Origin: Leucobacter rhizosphaerae
Lineage (GTDB): Bacteria; Actinomycetota; Actinomycetes; Actinomycetales; Microbacteriaceae
Assembly: GCF_022919175.1 (NCBI RefSeq)
Contig: NZ_CP095043.1
Span: 992,001 to 1,056,000 of the forward strand
Direction: 5' to 3'
DNA: 64,000 nucleotides
The position numbers were made by a program, and so were the translations under genes. Numbering within the stretch: position 1 is the stretch's first letter; each line of letters begins with the position of its first letter. Under the pieces are notes generated by a model. That model was not told the origin of the DNA and searched no databases. It saw only the letters and a program-made list of their open reading frames with translations. Of this stretch, positions 33,945 to 41,206 are shown one piece after another.

Positions 33945-34762
33945 TCGCGGAGCGAGAGCCACGCGGCGCGGCGCTCGGCCTGCCGAATCGGGTCCGCAAC
34001 CGGCGACGCCGCGAGCAGCCGTCGGCTGTAGGCGTGCTCCGGATCGCGCGTCACCTGCTCCCCGTCGCCGACCTCGACAAGCCTGCCCCGGTACATCACC
34101 GCCACGCGGTGGCAGATCCGGCGCACGACCCCGAGATCGTGCGAGACGAAGAGGTACGAGACCCCGGTGTCGCGCTGCAGTTCGATGAGCAGGTCGAGCA
34201 CCGTCGACTGCGTCGTCAGGTCGAGCGCGCTCACGGGCTCGTCGCAGATGATCAGGCGTGGCTTGCGGACCAGCGCTCGTGCGATCGCGATGCGCTGCCG
34301 CTGCCCGCCCGAGAACTCGCTCGGGTACCGGTCGATCACCGAGCCGGGCAGATTCACGCGCTCGAGCATCTCCCCCACGATGCGCCTCGCCTCGGCCCGG
34401 CCCGTTCCGGTGGTACTGAGCGGTTCCGCGAGGATGTCCCCGATCGTCATCATCGGGTTCAGCGAGCCGTAGGGATCCTGGAACACGACCTGGATATCGG
34501 CCGCAAGTGCACGGCGGGCACGGCCGGAGAGCCGTGTGATGTCGCGCCCGTCGAACGTGATGCGACCGCTCGCCACGGGCACCAGCCCGAGGATGGCCTT
34601 GCCGAGGGTCGACTTGCCCGATCCCGACTCCCCGACGAGGCCGACGCACTCGCCGTCGCCGACCTCCAGCGAGACCTCGTGGAGCACGCGGTGCGGCGCA
34701 CGGCGTGCCCCGTACTCGACGACGACGTCTTCGGCCTGCAGCAGCGGGGTGTGCGCGCTCAT
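33941..34762 (-). CDS. Peptide-type ABC transporter ATP-binding protein, DppF/OppF type
   Basis: 273 residues. Walker A GLVGESGSGKSTLGKAILG, Q-loop VFQDPYGSLNPMM, signature FSGGQRQRIAIARAL, Walker B RLIICDEPVSALD and H-loop VSHDLGVVR are all as in OppF/DppF. It is the second ATPase of the importer and overlaps the permease-ATPase fusion by ATGA. C-terminus RDPEHAYSRRLLAASP is the usual oligopeptide-type end. Confidence 0.92.
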   Translation of the reverse strand: MSAHTPLLQAEDVVVEYGARRAPHRVLHEVSLEVGDGECVGLVGESGSGKSTLGKAILGLVPVASGRITFDGRDITRLSGRARRALAADIQVVFQDPYGSLNPMMTIGDILAEPLSTTGTGRAEARRIVGEMLERVNLPGSVIDRYPSEFSGGQRQRIAIARALVRKPRLIICDEPVSALDLTTQSTVLDLLIELQRDTGVSYLFVSHDLGVVRRICHRVAVMYRGRLVEVGDGEQVTRDPEHAYSRRLLAASPVADPIRQAERRAAWLSLRD

Positions 34763-36591
34763 GCGTGTACCTCCTGGGCATCGAGTTCGCTGCGGCTCTC
34801 GGCGCCGTCGAGCGAGGCGGCGATGAGCTCGCGGGTGTAGGGGTGTTCGGCGTGGGCGAAGATCGGTGCGACGTCGTCGATCTCGACGATGGATCCCGAC
34901 CGCATCACCACCACCCGATCGCAGAGGTCGGCGACGACGCCGAAGTTGTGGGTGACGATGACGAGCGCCATGCCGTCCTCCCGCTGCAGTTCCCGCAGCA
35001 GCTCGAGCACCTCCGCCTGCACGGTCACGTCGAGGGCTGTCGTCGGTTCGTCGGCGACGAGCACCGAGGGACGACCCGCTATCGCGCCGGCGATGAGCAC
35101 GCGCTGCGCCATACCGCCGGAGAGTTCGTGCGGATACGACCGCATGGTCCGCGCGGGATCGGCGATCCCCACCCGCTCCAGCATCTCGAGTGCGCGCGTG
35201 CGCGCCTCGGCCTTCCGCATGCCGTGCACGGCGCGCAGCGGCTCGATGAGCTGATACCCGATCGTGTAGGAGGGGTCGAGGTTCGTCATCGGTTCCTGCG
35301 GGATGTACCCGATCTCGTGCCCGAGGAGCCGGGCGCGATCCGCCCGCGACAGCCGGGTGACGTCCTCGCCGCCGATCCAGATCGCGTCCGCGGTCGAGGT
35401 GCCGGATCGCGGCAGCAGATCGAGCATCGAGAACACCGTCTGCGACTTGCCGGATCCCGACTCGCCCACGATCCCGAGCACCTCGCCCGGGGCGACGTCG
35501 AGGGTGATCCCGTGCACCACCTCCACCTCGCCGTCCGCCGTCTCGTAGGTGACCCGCAGGTTCTCCAATCGGACCGCGGAGTCGACGGCGGCGACCGAGA
35601 TCGACCCGGTGGTGGTGGTGGTGGCCCCGATCGGGCCGGGAGCGGCGCCTGCGGCGGCGTGGGCCGCGGCGATCCGGCGCTTCTCGCGCCGCGACAGGGT
35701 CACGGTCTTCACGCTGATGACGTCGGCGAGCGTCGACCCGAGCACCGCCAGCGCGGCGATCGTGATGCCGAGCGCGAGCGACGGCCACAGGAGCAGCAGC
35801 GGATCGGTGCGCATCACGCGGAAGCCCTCGTTCATCGCGGCGCCCCACCCGGGGGTGGTCCCGCCGCCGATGCCGAGGAACTGCAGTCCGGCCTGCATCC
35901 CCATCGCCATTCCCGCGGTGAGCGCGGTCTGGATCACGATCGGTGCGATCACCGTGCGGATCACGTGGCGCCCCATGATCCGGGCGTTCGTCAGTCCGGC
36001 GACGCGCGCCGCGTCGATGTACGCCTCGTTCCGCACCGACAGCACGGTCGAGCGGGTGAGCCGGAAGTACCCGGGGGCCATGAACACGCCGACCGTGATC
36101 ATGAGCAGGGTGAACTCGTTGCGGGTGCTCGCGGCGACGATGAGCAGGATGATCATGCCGGGCACCGCCTGGAGCGCGTCGCTGATCCAGGTGCCGATGC
36201 GATCCACCGCGCCCCCGGTGTACCCGGCGGCGAGCCCCGAGGGCACCCCGAGCACCACCGCGGTCGCGATCGCGACGAGCGCTCCCCAGAGGGTGATCTG
36301 CGTACCCCAGATGAGACGGCTCAGCACGTCGCGGCCGCTCGTGTCGCCCCCGAGCGGGTGCTCGGGGCTCGGCAGCGCGCGGGTCAGCGACAGATCGACG
36401 GCGTTCGGGTCCATCGGCGACAGCCACGGCGCGAGCACCGCGATCAGCACGATGAGCACGAGCAGCGCACTCGAGATGGCCCCGGCCGGGCGGCGCAGGA
36501 ACCGGGCGAGCGTGGAGCGCCGCGTTGAGGAGCGAGGGTCGACGGCACCGGCCACGGAACCGGTGACGGAGTCGGTGATCGGAGCGGTCAT
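34759..36591 (-). CDS. Peptide-type ABC transporter permease-ATPase fusion (DppC-DppD)
   Basis: 610 residues. Residues ~1-305 form a DppC-type permease (LSPMDPNAVDL, HPLGGDTSGRDVLSRLIWG, and the coupling-loop segment YIDAARVAGLTNARIMGRHVI). A Thr/Ala-rich linker (~305-345) leads to a DppD-type ATPase with GIVGESGSGKSQTVF, YIPQEPMTNLDP, LSGGMAQRVLIAGA, VLVADEPTTALD and VTHNFGV. The fusion is one continuous frame with ATGA overlaps at both ends. Confidence 0.93.
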   Translation of the reverse strand: MTAPITDSVTGSVAGAVDPRSSTRRSTLARFLRRPAGAISSALLVLIVLIAVLAPWLSPMDPNAVDLSLTRALPSPEHPLGGDTSGRDVLSRLIWGTQITLWGALVAIATAVVLGVPSGLAAGYTGGAVDRIGTWISDALQAVPGMIILLIVAASTRNEFTLLMITVGVFMAPGYFRLTRSTVLSVRNEAYIDAARVAGLTNARIMGRHVIRTVIAPIVIQTALTAGMAMGMQAGLQFLGIGGGTTPGWGAAMNEGFRVMRTDPLLLLWPSLALGITIAALAVLGSTLADVISVKTVTLSRREKRRIAAAHAAAGAAPGPIGATTTTTGSISVAAVDSAVRLENLRVTYETADGEVEVVHGITLDVAPGEVLGIVGESGSGKSQTVFSMLDLLPRSGTSTADAIWIGGEDVTRLSRADRARLLGHEIGYIPQEPMTNLDPSYTIGYQLIEPLRAVHGMRKAEARTRALEMLERVGIADPARTMRSYPHELSGGMAQRVLIAGAIAGRPSVLVADEPTTALDVTVQAEVLELLRELQREDGMALVIVTHNFGVVADLCDRVVVMRSGSIVEIDDVAPIFAHAEHPYTRELIAASLDGAESRSELDAQEVHA

Positions 36592-37529
36592 TGCACACGA
36601 GCCTTCGGATTGATCCAGCCGAGCAGGATGTCGAGCAGGAAGTTCACGATGACGACGAACACCACGGTGATCACCGTGATCCCGAGCAGCATCGGGATGT
36701 CGCCGTTCTGCGAGGAGCCCTGCGTCAGGGCGCCGATGCCGGGGAGGGCGAAGATCTGCTCGACGACGATCGCCCCGGACAGCAGCCCCACGAACATGAG
36801 CGCGAGCACCGTGAGCGAGGCCGGTGCGGCGTTGCGCAGCAGGTGCGCGACGATGCGCCACGGCGGCAGGCCCCGGCTGCGGAGCGTGCGCACGTAGTCC
36901 TGCCGGTCGGCCTGGATGATCGCGTTGCGCAGCTGCTCGGCGATCATCACGATCGCACCGAGCGCCAGGGCGATCGCGGGCAGCGTGATCGACTGGATCC
37001 AGCCCCCGACGGACTGCGCGGGCGGCGTGTAGCCCACCGCGGGGAACCACTTGAGCTGCACCGCGAAGAGCATGACGAGCACCAGCGCGACCCAGAACCC
37101 GGGGAGCGCGAACAGGATCACGGCCCCCGCTTTCACGAGGCGGTCGATCCAGGTGTTCGGCCGCAGCCCGGCGAGCACCCCGAGCACCCCGCCGAGCACG
37201 GCGGAGAGCAGGATGGCGACCGTCACCACCGACAGGGTCACCGGGAGCTTGGTGGCGATCTGCGCGGAAACGGGCTGGAAGTTGCGCCAGGACTCGCCGA
37301 AGTCGCCCTGCAGGAGCCGCAGGATCCACTCCCCGTACTGCACGAGCACGGGTCGGTCGGTGCCGATCTTCTGCGCGAGGGCCGCCTGGGCCTCCGGCGT
37401 CGCCGCGCTGCCGAGGAGCCCGAGGGTGGGATCCGGGATCGCCGCGTGCGCGAGGAAGAACGTGCCGGTCGCGACCGCGAAGAGCAGGATCACCCCCGAG
37501 AGGAGCCGCTTGAGTGTGAAGCTGAGCAT
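36588..37529 (-). CDS. Peptide-type ABC transporter permease, DppB type
   Basis: 313 residues, six membrane segments. Starts FTLKRLLSGVILLFAVATGTFFLAHA as in DppB, with GDFGESW and the coupling loop QDYVRTLRSRGLPPWRIVAHLLRNA. AGGAG precedes ATG. Pairs with the fused permease to form the channel. Confidence 0.92.
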   Translation of the reverse strand: MLSFTLKRLLSGVILLFAVATGTFFLAHAAIPDPTLGLLGSAATPEAQAALAQKIGTDRPVLVQYGEWILRLLQGDFGESWRNFQPVSAQIATKLPVTLSVVTVAILLSAVLGGVLGVLAGLRPNTWIDRLVKAGAVILFALPGFWVALVLVMLFAVQLKWFPAVGYTPPAQSVGGWIQSITLPAIALALGAIVMIAEQLRNAIIQADRQDYVRTLRSRGLPPWRIVAHLLRNAAPASLTVLALMFVGLLSGAIVVEQIFALPGIGALTQGSSQNGDIPMLLGITVITVVFVVIVNFLLDILLGWINPKARVQ

Positions 37530-37562
37530 CAGGTCTCCTGGTTGAGCTGGGACAGACGGGGA

Positions 37563-37588
37563 GGTGGGGCCGCGGGTGCGACCCCACC
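37563..37588 (-). promoter_or_regulatory. Intercistronic hairpin between binding-protein and permease genes
   Basis: GGTGGGGCCGC (37563-37573) pairs with GCGACCCCACC (37578-37588) around GGGT with one internal mismatch. Located after the first gene of the ABC operon; such hairpins commonly stabilise or partly terminate transcripts so that the binding protein is made in excess. Confidence 0.5.
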
Positions 37589-37596
37589 CTGAGGAG

Positions 37597-39132
37597 CTAG
37601 CCCGCGAGGTTGATGTGGCGCAGCGTCGGGAACATCATCCCGATCACCGGCGTCACCGTGAACTCGGCCGTCGACACGTAGGAGTTGTTCGACTGGTACC
37701 AGACGTCGAACCACGCCTCATTCGTGATCATCTCGTTGAGGGTCTCGATCTCCTGGGTCTGGGCGTCGCCGGGATCGGCCGCGAAGACCTTGTCGGTCTG
37801 CGCCTGGATCTCGGGGAAGCTGTCGAGGCCGGTCGTCGGGTTGTACCACTGGGGCTTCGCAATCTGCCGCTCCACCGTGGCGACCGCGTTGCCGTCCATC
37901 GAGATCACCCCGACGAACATCGGATAGGTCGGCGCGTTGGCCATGTAGTCCATGAACTGGTACTCGTCCCAGGTGACGGTGATCCCGAGCTCGTCGAAGA
38001 CCTGCTCGACCGAGGCCTGGTAGGGCTGGAAGGGCGGCGCCATCGGCATCTTCACCGCGAAGCCGTCGGGGTAGCCGGCGTCGGCCAGCATCTGCTTCGC
38101 CGTCTCGATGTCCGGAGCGAAGAGGTCGTTCAGCTCGGGCAGGTTTCCGGTCGTGTCGGCCGGGAACACCTGGTTCGTCGCGGCCCCGTTGTCCTGGCCG
38201 ATCGCCTGGAGCATCTCGGGCCCGTTGAAGGCGTGATTCAGGGCCTGGCGCACCCGCACGTCGCCGAGGGGCGTGCCCATCTCCGTGGCGCCGGCCCGAT
38301 CGGTGAACTGCAACCCGACCCAGGCGGCGAGCCCGGAGCTCACGTTCCATCCCGAGTCGGCGGCCATGTCGATCGCCGTCTGGTCGCCGTAGATGACGTT
38401 GAACTGGCCGCCCTCCATGCCGTTGAGCATGGCGGTGGGGTCGCTGAGCGGCGAGACCACGAGCGGGTCGAAGGGGAACGCCGCCGCGTCCCAGTGGTCG
38501 GCGACCTTGTCGAAGTGGTACTCCGCACCCGGCACCGTGGCGTCGCCCAGGGTGTAGGGCCCGGAGCCGACCGGTGCGGTCGCGAGGCTGCCATCGGCGA
38601 TCGCGGCCGGGGCCATCATGTAGCTCCGTCCGAGGCCCATGAAGTAGAGGATCGTGTCGTCGCGCTCGGTGAGGTGGATCGCGATCGTGTCCTCGTCGAC
38701 GGCCTCGAAGCTCTCGACCTTCTGGTAGGCCTCCTGTGAGCGGACACCGGCCTTGAGGTAGTCGAGGCTCTGCACGGCGGCCGCGGCGTCGAAGGCCTCA
38801 CCGTTCGAGAAGACCGCGTCGGTGCGGAGATCCATCGTGATCGTGGTGAAGTCGTCGGAGACCTCCCACGCGGTGGCGAGCGCGGGCTGGGGCACACCGT
38901 CGCCGTCGACCACAACGAGCGGGTCGTAGACCGCCGACAGGTAGGGGCCGTCGAAGCCGATGTCGGCGAGCGCGGGATCCCACGACGTGACGTCGAGGAA
39001 GTTGCCGATGTTGAGGGGGACGTTGCCCTCGGGTGCGTCGCCGCCCCCGGCGGACCCGCCGGCCGAGCAGGCGGTGAGGGCGAGAGCCGCGGCGGCGACC
39101 GCCGCGAGCCCCGTCAGAGTGTGCTTCATCAT
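37597..39132 (-). CDS. Family-5 solute-binding lipoprotein of the peptide-type ABC importer
   Basis: 511 residues. Signal peptide with lipobox LTAC followed by SAGGSAGGGD. The SBP_bac_5 domain begins SWDPALADIGFDGPYLSAVYDPLV. Family members bind di/oligopeptides, nickel chelates, sugars or other small organics; specificity is not readable. Start at the first of two adjacent ATGs, GGGAG eight bases upstream. The divergent hpa operon shares its promoter region, which may hint that the cargo feeds that pathway. Confidence 0.9.
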   Translation of the reverse strand: MMKHTLTGLAAVAAAALALTACSAGGSAGGGDAPEGNVPLNIGNFLDVTSWDPALADIGFDGPYLSAVYDPLVVVDGDGVPQPALATAWEVSDDFTTITMDLRTDAVFSNGEAFDAAAAVQSLDYLKAGVRSQEAYQKVESFEAVDEDTIAIHLTERDDTILYFMGLGRSYMMAPAAIADGSLATAPVGSGPYTLGDATVPGAEYHFDKVADHWDAAAFPFDPLVVSPLSDPTAMLNGMEGGQFNVIYGDQTAIDMAADSGWNVSSGLAAWVGLQFTDRAGATEMGTPLGDVRVRQALNHAFNGPEMLQAIGQDNGAATNQVFPADTTGNLPELNDLFAPDIETAKQMLADAGYPDGFAVKMPMAPPFQPYQASVEQVFDELGITVTWDEYQFMDYMANAPTYPMFVGVISMDGNAVATVERQIAKPQWYNPTTGLDSFPEIQAQTDKVFAADPGDAQTQEIETLNEMITNEAWFDVWYQSNNSYVSTAEFTVTPVIGMMFPTLRHINLAG

Positions 39133-39263
39133 GTGGTGTTCTCCCGGTCTTCGGACCTGTTGATTGGGTGACGCTTCGTTGCTGATCCACGCGCATTCCG
39201 GGCGGAACGCGTGCGTTCCCCGGAGTGAGGTTGGACGCCACATCGGTGTGCCGTCGGTTTCAT

Positions 39264-39277
39264 TCTACGCACGTTGA
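39264..39277. promoter_or_regulatory. TCTAC-N4-GTAGA element, site 4
   Basis: TCTAC-GCAC-GTTGA followed by CAAAAAAAACAAGTC, in the divergent region between the ABC importer and the hpa operon. Read leftward it overlaps -10 TAGAAT. One mismatch in the right half-site. Confidence 0.55.
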
Positions 39278-39343
39278 CAAAAAAAACAAGTCGAATTCGG
39301 CGCCGGGAATTGACGCGATTGGGCCTGGCGCGCGGCCCCCGGA

Positions 39344-39355
39344 ATCGTATACGAT
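39344..39355. promoter_or_regulatory. Palindromic operator ATCGTATACGAT, copy 1
   Basis: Perfect 12-bp palindrome, 31 bases before the hpaH GTG. The TNGTNTACNA core is that of FadR/FCD-type GntR operators, and a GntR regulator of that class is encoded in the same operon at 42.8 kb. Identical copy at 41167. Confidence 0.75.
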
Positions 39356-39386
39356 CTGAGCACGACCGCAGGAACTTGGAGGCCAC

Positions 39387-40172
39387 GTGCTCGATCAGAC
39401 GACCATTGAATCCATCGCCGACGAACTGGTGCAGGCGGACCTCGACCGCGCCGTGCTGCCCAAGCTCACCGCGAGATACCCCGGCATGGTGATCGAGGAC
39501 TCGTACGCCATCCAGAAGGTCTGGTCCGATCGCCGGATCGCCGCGGGCGCCCGCCTGGTCGGCCACAAGATCGGGCTGACCTCGAAGGTCATGCAGCTCG
39601 CGACGGGCATCTCCGAGCCCGACTACGGCGTGATCCACGACGACATGGTCTACGAGTCGGGCTCGGTGCTCGAGTTCGACCGCTACTCCAACGTGCGCAT
39701 CGAGGTCGAGCTGGCGTTTGTGCTCGCGAAGCCCCTCACCGGCCCGAACGTGACGATCTTCGACGTGCTCGACGCGACGGCCTACGTCGTGCCGGCACTG
39801 GAGATCCTGAACTCCCACCTCGAGCTCGAGGGGCGCACGATCGTGGACACGATCAGCGACAACGCCGCCATGGGCGCGATGGTCGTCGGCGGGCGGCCGG
39901 TGAAGGTCGACGAGACGGACCTCACTTGGGCCTCGGCGCTGCTCTACCGCAACGAGACCATCGAGGACTCGGGAGTCGCCGGTGCGATCCTCGGCCACCC
40001 CGCCCTCGGCGTCGTGTGGCTCGCGAACAAGCTCGCCCAGCACGGCCAGACGCTGGAGGCGGGCGAGATCATCCTCGCGGGCTCGTTCACGAAGCCGATG
40101 TGGGTGCAGCGCGGCGACACCGTGCACGCGGACTACAACGGGCTGGGGTCGGTGACATGCCGATTCGTCTAG
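39387..40172 (+). CDS. hpaH: 2-oxo-hept-4-ene-1,7-dioate hydratase
   Basis: 261 residues of the 2-keto-4-pentenoate hydratase family (HpaH/MhpD). Characteristic stretches are VGHKIGLTSKVMQLATGISEPDYGVIHDDM, with metal-binding Glu residues in RIEVELAFVL, and a C-terminal GEIILAGSFTKP. It adds water to 2-oxohept-4-enedioate in homoprotocatechuate degradation. The neighbours hpaI, hpaG-like, hpaE and hpaD make the HpaH assignment firmer than MhpD. GTG start preceded by TTGGAGG. Overlaps hpaI by 16 bases. Confidence 0.9.
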   Translation: MLDQTTIESIADELVQADLDRAVLPKLTARYPGMVIEDSYAIQKVWSDRRIAAGARLVGHKIGLTSKVMQLATGISEPDYGVIHDDMVYESGSVLEFDRYSNVRIEVELAFVLAKPLTGPNVTIFDVLDATAYVVPALEILNSHLELEGRTIVDTISDNAAMGAMVVGGRPVKVDETDLTWASALLYRNETIEDSGVAGAILGHPALGVVWLANKLAQHGQTLEAGEIILAGSFTKPMWVQRGDTVHADYNGLGSVTCRFV

Positions 40173-41017
40173 ACCTGCCCCCCACGCTCCGCGAGCGCCT
40201 CGACACCGCGGACCGCCCGCTGATCGGCCTGTGGGCGTGCGCCGGCAGCCCGATCACCGCGGAGATCGTCGCGGGCAGCGGCTGCGACTGGGTGCTGCTC
40301 GACGCCGAGCACTCCCCCAACGGCCTCGAATCGGTGCTGGCGCAGCTCTACGCGATGTCGGCGTATCCCGTCGCTCCGCTCGTGCGTCCGCCGTCCGGCG
40401 ACACCGTGACCATCAAGCAGTTCCTCGACCTCGGCGCGCAGAACCTGCTCATCCCGATGGTGGACTCGGCCGCGCAGGCCGCGGAGATCGTGCGGGCGGT
40501 GCGCTACCCCGACGGCGCGGGCGGCGGCGCTCGCGGGGTCGGATCGGCGCTCGCCCGCTCCGCCCGCTGGAATCGGGTCGAGGGCTACCTCGGCCGCGCC
40601 GGGGGGACGATCAGCCTGACCGTGCAGATCGAGTCCGCGGCCGCGGTCGCCGAGGTCGAGGAGATCCTCGCGGTCGACGGCGTCGACGCGATCTTCGTGG
40701 GCCCCTCGGACCTCGCGGCGTCCATGGGATACCTGGGTCAGCAGAGCCACCCCGAGGTCGTGGCGGGCGTGCTGCGCGCGATCCGCGCGGCGACCGATGC
40801 GGGGAAGCCCGTCGGGGTGAACGCGTTCGTGGCGGCCGACGCGGATCGCTACATCGACGCCGGTGCGAGCTTCGTCGCCGTGGGCGCGGATGTCGCGATC
40901 CTCGCCCGTCAGACCGAGGCGCTCGTCGATCGCTTCGCGGCGCGGGCGGCGGGCCAGGATCCCGCAGCGGGTGCGGCTGCTGCCGCATCCGGATCCACCC
41001 CTCGAGCGAGCTACTAG
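40157..41017 (+). CDS. hpaI: 4-hydroxy-2-oxoheptanedioate aldolase
   Basis: 286 residues of the HpcH/HpaI class II aldolase family. WVLLDAEHSPN, VQIESAAAVAEVEEI and DAIFVGPSDLAASMGY carry the metal-binding Glu and Asp. It splits 4-hydroxy-2-oxoheptanedioate into pyruvate and succinate semialdehyde, the last step of the pathway. The start lies inside hpaH. The C-terminus has an Ala-rich extension (GQDPAAGAAAAASGS) beyond the usual ~265 residues. Confidence 0.9.
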   Translation: MPIRLDLPPTLRERLDTADRPLIGLWACAGSPITAEIVAGSGCDWVLLDAEHSPNGLESVLAQLYAMSAYPVAPLVRPPSGDTVTIKQFLDLGAQNLLIPMVDSAAQAAEIVRAVRYPDGAGGGARGVGSALARSARWNRVEGYLGRAGGTISLTVQIESAAAVAEVEEILAVDGVDAIFVGPSDLAASMGYLGQQSHPEVVAGVLRAIRAATDAGKPVGVNAFVAADADRYIDAGASFVAVGADVAILARQTEALVDRFAARAAGQDPAAGAAAAASGSTPRASY

Positions 41018-41033
41018 AGCTCCCCAGATCGTG

Positions 41034-41094
41034 GCGGGGTCACTCGTGAGGGGTTGCGAGCGCAAAACACTCCACCAGAGTGACCCCGCAACCC
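41034..41094. terminator. Paired alternative hairpins between hpaI and hpaG-like gene
   Basis: GCGGGGTCACTC (41034-41045) pairs perfectly with GAGTGACCCCGC (41078-41089) over a 32-base loop. Inside the loop GGGTTGCG (from 41051) can instead pair with CGCAACCC (41087-41094). The two structures are mutually exclusive. At minimum a terminator for hpaI; possibly an attenuator. Confidence 0.55.
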
Positions 41095-41102
41095 TGCAGC
41101 GA

Positions 41103-41132
41103 GGTCGGGATCAGCGCGGTCGGGATCAGCGC
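41103..41132. repeat. 15-bp direct repeat, two copies
   Basis: GGTCGGGATCAGCGC at 41103-41117 and 41118-41132, just upstream of the second GntR-type palindrome. Role unknown. Confidence 0.8.
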
Positions 41133-41166
41133 GGCCGCTCGCATCGCACTTCTCAAATTCCATCAA

Positions 41167-41178
41167 ATCGTATACGAT
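41167..41178. promoter_or_regulatory. Palindromic operator ATCGTATACGAT, copy 2
   Basis: Identical 12-bp palindrome, 28 bases before the ATG of the FAH-RraA gene. It contains TATACG, a possible -10, so bound repressor would block the promoter. Marks an internal start of the hpa cluster. Confidence 0.78.
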
Positions 41179-41206
41179 AAGAAATACAACGACCGGCGAG
41201 GGAGCT

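Noticed and set aside
40157-40172. hpaH/hpaI overlap as a sequencing error
   Set aside because: Both frames are intact with family-typical ends; a 16-base overlap is ordinary translational coupling.
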